DNA of 8,327 nt from JAZLGI01 sp045616225 (GTDB lineage: Bacteria; Spirochaetota; Spirochaetia; Sphaerochaetales; Sphaerochaetaceae): positions 1 to 8,327 of the forward strand of contig JAZLGI010000118.1 of the NCBI GenBank assembly GCA_045616225.1, read 5' to 3'. Of this stretch, positions 1 to 4,632 are shown in pieces. The translations under genes and the position numbers were made by a program. Each line of letters begins with the position of its first letter. Position 1 is the first letter of the stretch. The notes under the pieces were generated by a model. That model was given only the letters and a program-made list of their open reading frames with translations. It made no database searches and had not been told where the DNA came from.

Positions 1-19
1 TATTAAAGATTCCACTCAT
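1..19 (-). CDS. possible start of a minus-strand gene, cut by the window edge
   Basis: An ATG on the minus strand at 19-17 is preceded by AAGGA with six to seven bases of spacing, a good ribosome binding site. Only six codons are visible, reading M-S-G-I-F-N, so no function can be given. A promoter-like site (156-184) and a terminator of the previous minus-strand gene (238-257) lie upstream in the right order, which supports a real gene start here. The call rests only on the start signal and its context. Confidence 0.35.
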
Positions 20-41
20 AGTGGTTCCTTAATTTTAAAGC

Positions 42-140
42 GGTGCTGATTGCGGATTTAAGTTTTCTATCTTGCTGGTGCTGGCTGCGGAATGCCGGTG
101 CTCATTGGCGGATTGGTGGTGCTAAATGCATGGAATATTC
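42..140. repeat. degenerate GGTGCT..TGCGGA tandem repeat
   Basis: Four copies of GGTGCT begin at 42, 77, 97 and 118. The first three continue as a variant of GATTGCGGATT (GATTGCGGATTT, GGCTGCGGAATG, CATTGGCGGATT), and the fourth decays to AAATGCATGG. Spacings are 35, 20 and 21 bp. The tract is G+C rich inside very AT-rich DNA and lies in the probable 5' leader of the gene starting at 19. No open frame of convincing length crosses it. Confidence 0.6.
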
Positions 141-155
141 ACTTTTTACAAAGGA

Positions 156-184
156 AAATTAAAAAGAGCTTTTGAAATCGTCAA
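156..184 (-). promoter_or_regulatory. candidate promoter for the minus-strand gene starting at 19
   Basis: Read on the minus strand, a TTGACG -35 (184-179) is followed by a 17-bp spacer and TAATTT (161-156). Upstream is a long A/T tract (185-215) that could act as an UP element. The -35 is strong (five of six), the -10 weak (three of six). A transcript from here would have a leader of about 130 nt containing the GGTGCT-type repeats. Confidence 0.4.
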
Positions 185-237
185 TACAAAAAATAATTTT
201 TTTTATTTATCAACAAAAAGTAGGAACAAATAAAAGT

Positions 238-257
238 GGCTCTCCTGCTGGAGAGCC
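238..257 (-). terminator. hairpin terminator after the 133-residue lipoprotein gene
   Basis: A perfect 8-bp stem (GGCTCTCC at 238-245, GGAGAGCC at 250-257) encloses a 4-nt loop. On the minus strand it is followed by ACTTTTATTTG, a T-rich though interrupted tract. It lies about 80 bp past the stop codon at 336. The plus side is followed by GTGGGTG, so it should work only for minus-strand transcription. Confidence 0.7.
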
Positions 258-335
258 GTGGGTGAATAAAAAACTACTGGAACTCATGGTTCCATGGAAC
301 AGGCCAAAGCCGGTCCCGTTGAACTGTGAATAATC

Positions 336-737
336 TCAGAAGATTACCATTGTGCTTATATCGTTAAGCTCATAACCTGATGAAGTTTTGCCTTGCCAGA
401 TTTGTGAAACGCCGGTGCAAGAAGAATCTTCATAACCCTTTAATGCAAAGTAATAAGTTTTACCCTGAATTAAATTGGATACTGTTCCTATTCCTTTTCC
501 GCCGTTTTCTTCTGTATCTTCAAAACTCATCCAATTTGTGGCAGTATCCAAATCTACTTCTTTATCGGAAATAATATAACGCCAGTAGATATCATCCTGA
601 TTTTGCTGCTGAGTCTCAAAACTCACAGAAGCAGGAAGAACAACTCTTTCTGATGCATCCTCATCACAACCTACAATAAGGAAAGTGAGTGTGAAAAGAA
701 CCACCATTACTTTTGCAAATCTTGTTTTTACCTTCAT
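336..737 (-). CDS. small secreted lipoprotein of unknown function
   Basis: This 133-residue protein starts with a lipoprotein signal peptide: a basic N-terminus (M-K-V-K-T-R), a hydrophobic stretch at residues 10-22, and a lipobox L-I-V-G-C with Cys24 as the acylated residue. The frame stays open to 866, but ATG at 737 is the better start: it gives a proper signal peptide and has GGGGTGA upstream. The mature part is acidic at first (D-E-D after Cys24), then shows alternating hydrophobic strands (Y51-I56, T94-L99, V110-W114) that suggest a small beta-sandwich, perhaps fibronectin-III-like; this is inference. Asp at +2 would mean inner-membrane retention in Escherichia coli, but spirochaete sorting rules differ. 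It seems monocistronic, with its own terminator and an unusual upstream repeat array that may control it. I recognise no named family. Confidence 0.75.
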   Translation of the reverse strand: MKVKTRFAKVMVVLFTLTFLIVGCDEDASERVVLPASVSFETQQQNQDDIYWRYIISDKEVDLDTATNWMSFEDTEENGGKGIGTVSNLIQGKTYYFALKGYEDSSCTGVSQIWQGKTSSGYELNDISTMVIF

Positions 738-776
738 ATATTCACCCCAAGAACACGTACATCTTACAAAACAGAG

Positions 777-796
777 TGCGACAAACCTGCGACAAA
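777..796. repeat. 9-bp direct repeat TGCGACAAA, 11-bp spacing
   Basis: TGCGACAAA occurs at 777-785 and again at 788-796. The start-to-start distance of 11 bp is about one helical turn, so both copies face the same side of the DNA. On the minus strand this reads TTTGTCGCA twice, just upstream of a -10-like TAAGAT (769-764) before the lipoprotein start at 737. It could be an operator at the lipoprotein promoter. No good -35 at standard spacing was found, so the promoter itself is uncertain. Confidence 0.5.
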
Positions 797-815
797 AAAA
801 AAGAAAAATTAAAAA

Positions 816-1014
816 GTTCAGACTAAAACCAAGAAAAACCTTATTCAGTCCTAACTTTTTCCACAAAAGTTCAGACCGATTTAAGGAAACAAGGTTTTTG
901 GTCTGAACTGTTCATTGTATTGTTCAGACTGTTTCTAAGAAAGTAAGTATTAAGTCTGAACATTTCAGAAAAAAGTTCAGACTTAATTTCAAAAAAGGAG
1001 ATTTAGTCTCAAAA
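816..1014. repeat. 53-bp tandem array of alternating inverted GTTCAGAC sites
   Basis: Perfect GTTCAGAC occurs at 816, 869, 922 and 975, exactly 53 bp apart each time. Its reverse complement GTCTGAAC occurs at 901 and 954, also 53 bp apart; a degraded copy (GTCCTAAC) sits at 848 where the period predicts one, and a poorer trace (GTCTCAAA) at 1006. Between sites the units share AAG/GAAA and AAG-T-T positions but are otherwise diverged. Centres alternate 32 and 21 bp. Extended arms pair well: 949-961 with 975-987 (13 bp, 13-nt loop) and 868-877 with 900-909 (10 bp, 22-nt loop). The last unit runs into the stop codon of the M18 peptidase gene (1009-1011). The array occupies most of the gap before the lipoprotein gene. 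Confidence 0.85.
949..987 (-). terminator. 13-bp hairpin after the aminopeptidase gene, possible terminator
   Basis: The arms 949-961 and 975-987 are perfect inverted repeats around a 13-nt loop. The hairpin begins 22 bp past the aminopeptidase stop codon and could end or stabilise its transcript. The bases after it on the minus strand (ACTTACTTTC) are only mildly T-rich, so intrinsic termination is uncertain. The hairpin is also part of the 53-bp array and may exist for that reason alone. Confidence 0.35.
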
Positions 1015-2283
1015 GTTAAAGAAAGCTTTCATTCCTTCTGTGAGATAAAATGTGTCTTTTGTTCCGGCTGTTTCATAAGGACTGTGCATTGCAAGTTGTG
1101 CAGCTCCTATGTCAACACAAGGAATGCTTAACTGGTTCTGGCTTATGTTTCCCAAAGTACTTCCTCCGCTTACGTTGGAATTATTGAAAAATACCTGATA
1201 AGGGATATTTGCGTTTGAAAGTATATTTTTTAAAACTGCACCAGAGAACGCGTCTGTAGTATATTTCTGATTCCCTGCAAATTTTATCAGGATACCTTTG
1301 TTGAGCATTGGTTTGTTTGTTATGTCACACATTTCCTGATAGTTCGGGTGAAGGCTGTGTCCGTTATCTGCACTTAGCATAAAGCTGTTTGCCTGCATTG
1401 TTCCTTGTTTTTGAATTCCAAATCCAAGTGCATCAGAGATTCTCTGCACTGTTTTTGAAAGGAAATCTCCATCTGCTCCTTGTTTAGTGAGAGAGCCAAC
1501 TTCTTCATTATCAAAAAGCACTGCCATATCTATGAAAGAGTGGTTCTGAGTTTCAAGAAGAGCTGTTACAGATGCGAAAACACACATTTGGTCATCTATT
1601 CTGGGACTGGAAAAGAATTGGTCTTCATCTCCCCAGATTTTGCCTTCTTCTCTGTTGTATAAGAAAAGCTCTGAATCTATGATATCTTTTTCTCTAACAC
1701 CTAATTCCCGTGCTGTCAAAGATTTAAGAAGGTTTGGTTTAAAAGTGTCGGATATAAGTGGCATAAGTTCTTTCTGAACTTTGTATTCATGACCTTTGTT
1801 TATGTCTCGGTTTTGATGAATGCAGAGGTTTGGTATTGAGCAGAGGTCTTTGTTCAGGTTTACGTTTTTTTGGACAATGGAGGAGTTTTCACGCACAAAG
1901 GCGCGTCCGGCTACAGAGAGGGTTCTGTCAAACCATGGAGCCATTAACATTCCTCCGTAAGTTTCTACGTTAAGCACTGTGAACGGACTGCCGGCTTCTG
2001 GGTTTTCCTTGAGTTTAAAACATGGGGAATCTGTGTGACTGGCTATGATTTTATAGCCCAAAGGAATTTCTGTTGGAATTTTAAATGCTATGAGAGAGGA
2101 ACCGTTTCTGGTTACAAAATAGCTTTTTCCAAGTTCCAGATGGTATTCTTCTTTTTCAGAGAGTTCTGTAAAACCGTTTTTTCTTAATAAATTACCTATG
2201 TTCTCCACTACATGAAAGCAGCTTGGACTGGAATTAATAAACGAAATTAGACTTTGTGTTGATTTTATAAATTTTTCTTCCAT
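1009..2283 (-). CDS. apeB: M18 family aminopeptidase
   Basis: A cytosolic zinc aminopeptidase that removes N-terminal residues, often acidic, from peptides (M18, aspartyl aminopeptidase family). Numbering from the alternative upstream ATG at 2292 (427 residues), the family motifs appear in order: A-S-H-T-D-S-P-C with metal-binding His86; R-I-D-D-Q at 231-235 with the bridging Asp; D-N-E-E-V-G-S at 261-267 with catalytic and metal-binding Glu; S-A-D-N-G-H at 307-312; and A-M-H-S-P-Y-E at 401-407 with the last metal-binding His403. Length is normal and no motif is broken. I prefer ATG 2283 (424 residues), because the ATG at 2292 overlaps a perfect TATAAT and would lie upstream of the predicted transcription start. 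Neither start has a Shine-Dalgarno sequence. The gene is divergent from the symporter gene and its end overlaps the 53-bp repeat array. Confidence 0.93.
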   Translation of the reverse strand: MEEKFIKSTQSLISFINSSPSCFHVVENIGNLLRKNGFTELSEKEEYHLELGKSYFVTRNGSSLIAFKIPTEIPLGYKIIASHTDSPCFKLKENPEAGSPFTVLNVETYGGMLMAPWFDRTLSVAGRAFVRENSSIVQKNVNLNKDLCSIPNLCIHQNRDINKGHEYKVQKELMPLISDTFKPNLLKSLTARELGVREKDIIDSELFLYNREEGKIWGDEDQFFSSPRIDDQMCVFASVTALLETQNHSFIDMAVLFDNEEVGSLTKQGADGDFLSKTVQRISDALGFGIQKQGTMQANSFMLSADNGHSLHPNYQEMCDITNKPMLNKGILIKFAGNQKYTTDAFSGAVLKNILSNANIPYQVFFNNSNVSGGSTLGNISQNQLSIPCVDIGAAQLAMHSPYETAGTKDTFYLTEGMKAFFNF

Positions 2284-2319
2284 ATCAAACATTATAGTAC
2301 AAATTTTTATAGTTGAAGA
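2283..2319 (-). promoter_or_regulatory. aminopeptidase promoter, predicted leaderless
   Basis: On the minus strand a perfect TATAAT (2296-2291) is separated by 17 bp from TCTTCA (2319-2314), a weak -35. Seven bases follow the -10 before ATG 2283, so transcription should start at or very near the A of that codon. The -35 overlaps that of the divergent symporter promoter. Confidence 0.55.
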
Positions 2320-2348
2320 ATATTTTGTGTGTAATTATTATATTTGCA
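2313..2348 (+). promoter_or_regulatory. symporter promoter, predicted leaderless
   Basis: TTGAAG (2313-2318) and TATTAT (2336-2341) are separated by 17 bp, close to the sigma-70 consensus. Only six bases lie between the -10 and ATG 2348, placing the predicted transcription start on the initiation codon. No Shine-Dalgarno sequence precedes the ATG. The GTG at 2327 lies inside the spacer and is therefore an unlikely start. Confidence 0.6.
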
Positions 2349-3745
2349 TGAGAAAACAAACAACCCAGATTAAAACATCTACAATGGCTTCTTACGGTAC
2401 AGGTAAATTCCTGGGAGAGTTTCTTACCGGAGCTTATGGAATCATGGTCTATTATTTCTTTGAAAAAGAACTTAGACTTGCTCCTGTTTTTGTTACGATT
2501 GCAACTATTATTTATTCACTTTGGAATGCTATTAATGACCCGCTTATTGGGTATGTGACAGGAAAGAAGAACAGGCTTTCTGCAAAGTACGGGAGAAGAA
2601 CCCCATGGATAATGATAGGACTTGTTCTTTGTTGTTTTGCTTTTTTATTAATATTCGCAGTTCCAAAAACATGGATAGAAACAAGACCGCTACTCATTTT
2701 TATTTGGATGGTATTGGCAGTTTGTCTTTATGACGGTTGCTATTCTATTTGGGAAGTAAACTATCAGGGCGTTTTCCCTGATAAGTTCAGACTTCCTGAA
2801 CAGAGACATAAATGTGCAGCCGTTTCCACACTTATTGGAGTCTTTGGAATTGCCCTTGGAGCAGTACTGCCTCCGCTTTTTTACACTTATGGAGAACCGC
2901 AGTCATTCCTTAAGGCCGGTATAATCATTTGTGCCATAGGGCTTTTTGGTACTTTCTTGATAAGAAGGGGAGTAAGGGAAACTCCTGAAATGATAGAACG
3001 ATATGAAAAGACCTTAAAGGAATCTACAGAGGTTCAGGAAGGCTTCTTTGTTCAGCTTAAGAAGTCTTTAAAACACAGAGAATTCCTTGCTTTGGTCATT
3101 ATGTTGTTTTTGTATCAAAGCGGCTGTATTTGTATGACTGGAAGTGTCAATTATGTTGTGAGCGGAGTTCTTGGAATGTCCAGCAGTGCAACAACTCCAA
3201 TTTTTGCAGGCATGCTTGTAGGTTCTTTGTTCTCTATCTTAATTTGGAAAAACGTAGCAAAGAAAATACAGAGAAATAATCAGAAACTCTTAATCATCAC
3301 CTGTATTTTCATGGCATGTGCTGCTTTCCCTATGACTTTTGTAAAAACTCAGCTTGGATTTGCTGTTTTTATGTTCTGTTGGGGACTTGGATTTGGTGGT
3401 TACTGGACATTTATGACACCGGCAATGGCAGATGTTGTAGATAGTGTAGTTGTTCAGGAAAAAAAGAGAGATGACGGAATTCTCATGGGAGTAAGAGCTT
3501 TCTTTATGAGGCTTTCTTACGCAATGCAGGCAATAGTTTTTTGGCTTTGCCATACTCTGACAGGTTATGATGCTGCAATTGAAGGAAAACAAGCACCTTT
3601 GGCAATGTTTGGAATTAATCTTCACATGGCTACTATTCCTGCCGTTTTCTTTGTTCTTGCAGCTGTCATTTTTGCAGTTTTAAATCCTCTTACACCTGAA
3701 AAAGTTGCACAGAACAAGGCAAAACTGGAGGAACTTAATCTTTAA
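2348..3745 (+). CDS. GPH-family sugar:cation symporter (MelB-like MFS transporter)
   Basis: A 465-residue inner-membrane transporter of the major facilitator superfamily, most like the glycoside-pentoside-hexuronide:cation symporters, which take up sugars with Na+ or H+. Diagnostic segments are Y-G-T-G-K-F near the N-terminus, the N-A-I-N-D-P-L-I-G-Y motif ending an early helix, and the following cytoplasmic loop G-R-R-T-P-W-I; these match the family pattern N-D-P..G..D/G-R-R.P-W. About twelve hydrophobic segments are spread along the protein, with a charged central loop (R-E-T-P-E-M-I-E-R-Y and following) between the two halves. The substrate cannot be told. The frame also opens with a GTG at 2327, but the promoter position favours ATG 2348. 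The acyltransferase gene follows after 23 bp, probably on the same transcript. Confidence 0.9.
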   Translation: MRKQTTQIKTSTMASYGTGKFLGEFLTGAYGIMVYYFFEKELRLAPVFVTIATIIYSLWNAINDPLIGYVTGKKNRLSAKYGRRTPWIMIGLVLCCFAFLLIFAVPKTWIETRPLLIFIWMVLAVCLYDGCYSIWEVNYQGVFPDKFRLPEQRHKCAAVSTLIGVFGIALGAVLPPLFYTYGEPQSFLKAGIIICAIGLFGTFLIRRGVRETPEMIERYEKTLKESTEVQEGFFVQLKKSLKHREFLALVIMLFLYQSGCICMTGSVNYVVSGVLGMSSSATTPIFAGMLVGSLFSILIWKNVAKKIQRNNQKLLIITCIFMACAAFPMTFVKTQLGFAVFMFCWGLGFGGYWTFMTPAMADVVDSVVVQEKKRDDGILMGVRAFFMRLSYAMQAIVFWLCHTLTGYDAAIEGKQAPLAMFGINLHMATIPAVFFVLAAVIFAVLNPLTPEKVAQNKAKLEELNL

Positions 3746-3768
3746 TCTTCTGTATAAGGGAAAACAAT

Positions 3769-4632
3769 ATGGCAGAAATATATGAACCTATAGATGTAAA
3801 AGCTCTTGCTGCAAAGGTAAATCCAAAACTTCCAAGGTTAATTCCGGGTTTTGTTTTCAATAGAATAGAGAAGCTTCTTCATGTCAAGGAAATCAATGAT
3901 TTTCTGGAACCTCATGTAAATGATGATGGTCAGACATTCCTTGAAAGTCTTGCAAAGCGTCTTAATGTAAAAATGGTGTTGCAAGGAGCCGGTGCAAAGC
4001 AGATAGAAGAGATGGCAGGGCAGAGTGTAATGTTTGCCTGTAATCACCCTTACGGTGGGCCTGAAGCAATGATTTTGTTTTCATATATTCACAAGCTTTA
4101 CCCTAATTCAAAACTTTTGACTCAGTCTTTCTTAAAGTTTATTAAGTCTCTGCAAAAGATATGCGTTTTTAATAAAGGGGATATAAAAACTTTAAAACAG
4201 GCTGTTGATGACAGGATACCTCTTTTATTCTTCCCTGCAGGGTTTTGTTCAAGAGCCCTTTCTTTTGGAGATGTCTTTGATTATGAATGGAAGAGTTCTT
4301 TTGTTAAGATTGCCCGTAAGAACAATATGCCCATTTTTGTTATGTTTGCAGACGGTCAGATGTCTGATAGAACTCTTAAATGGACAAATTTGCGTAAACT
4401 GCTGGGAATAAAGACTTCTGTTGAAAGTATTTTCCTGCCGGATGAAATGCTTCTTATGGATGGTAAGACAGTTACGTATACTGTAGGCTCTGTGATAAAT
4501 GTTTCTGATTTTCCGGAAGATGTGTCAGATGCAGAAATGGCAAACAGGCTAAGACAATATTGCTATACTCTCAAGACAAATTCAAGTGCGGTGTTTAATC
4601 CTAATCTTCCTGCTGTTTTGCCTTTAGAGTAA
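3769..4632 (+). CDS. lysophospholipid acyltransferase-like protein (LPLAT/PlsC superfamily)
   Basis: This 287-residue protein probably transfers an acyl chain to a lipid or amino-acid acceptor at the membrane. The catalytic block is C-N-H-P-Y-G-G-P-E at residues 91-99 with His93; the second block is F-F-P-A-G at 154-158, followed by S-R and D-Y-E-W-K-S-S-F at 171-178. This resembles the N-H-P-x-G-G-x-D and F-P-A-G...EWK-SF subfamily often labelled 'putative hemolysin' or 1-acyl-glycerol-3-phosphate acyltransferase, which includes ornithine- and glycine-lipid enzymes, rather than classic PlsC with H-x4-D. Here the acidic residue is Glu99. No membrane helix is obvious, so it may be peripheral. 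AAGGG lies eight bases before the ATG. It follows the symporter gene after 23 bp, and its 3' end overlaps the rarA coding region by 32 bp, tail to tail. The acceptor lipid is unknown. Confidence 0.8.
   Translation: MAEIYEPIDVKALAAKVNPKLPRLIPGFVFNRIEKLLHVKEINDFLEPHVNDDGQTFLESLAKRLNVKMVLQGAGAKQIEEMAGQSVMFACNHPYGGPEAMILFSYIHKLYPNSKLLTQSFLKFIKSLQKICVFNKGDIKTLKQAVDDRIPLLFFPAGFCSRALSFGDVFDYEWKSSFVKIARKNNMPIFVMFADGQMSDRTLKWTNLRKLLGIKTSVESIFLPDEMLLMDGKTVTYTVGSVINVSDFPEDVSDAEMANRLRQYCYTLKTNSSAVFNPNLPAVLPLE

Noticed and set aside
92..175. Short plus-strand frame starting at ATG 92 with a hydrophobic stretch
   Set aside because: Only 27 codons, no ribosome binding site, and it lies on the GGTGCT repeats; the hydrophobic look comes from the repeat composition.
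289..300. 12-bp palindrome GTTCCATGGAAC after the small lipoprotein gene
   Set aside because: Perfect but short, with no loop and no second copy; the terminator at 238-257 explains this end better.
738..866. Extended N-terminus for the 133-residue lipoprotein, starting at 866
   Set aside because: It would bury the lipoprotein signal peptide and translate AT-rich repeat DNA; the start at 737 has a GGGGTGA before it and a normal signal.
816..1014. CRISPR array or integron attC sites as explanation for the 53-bp repeats
   Set aside because: The conserved part is only 8 bp, alternates in orientation, and the spacers resemble one another, unlike CRISPR. For attC, the core RYYYAAC/GTTRRRY is not matched (GTTCAGA has C at the fourth base), the AAC-to-GTT gap is only 13 nt, and there is no cassette array or integrase.
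2785..2792. Another GTTCAGAC inside the symporter gene
   Set aside because: A single copy in a coding stretch (D-K-F-R-L-P), with no partner at 21, 32 or 53 bp; best explained by codon use.
3290..3625. Antisense 111-residue frame within the symporter gene
   Set aside because: It is opposite a well-matched membrane protein gene, is rich in Cys, His, Ser and Lys as expected of a reverse reading, and has no start signal.
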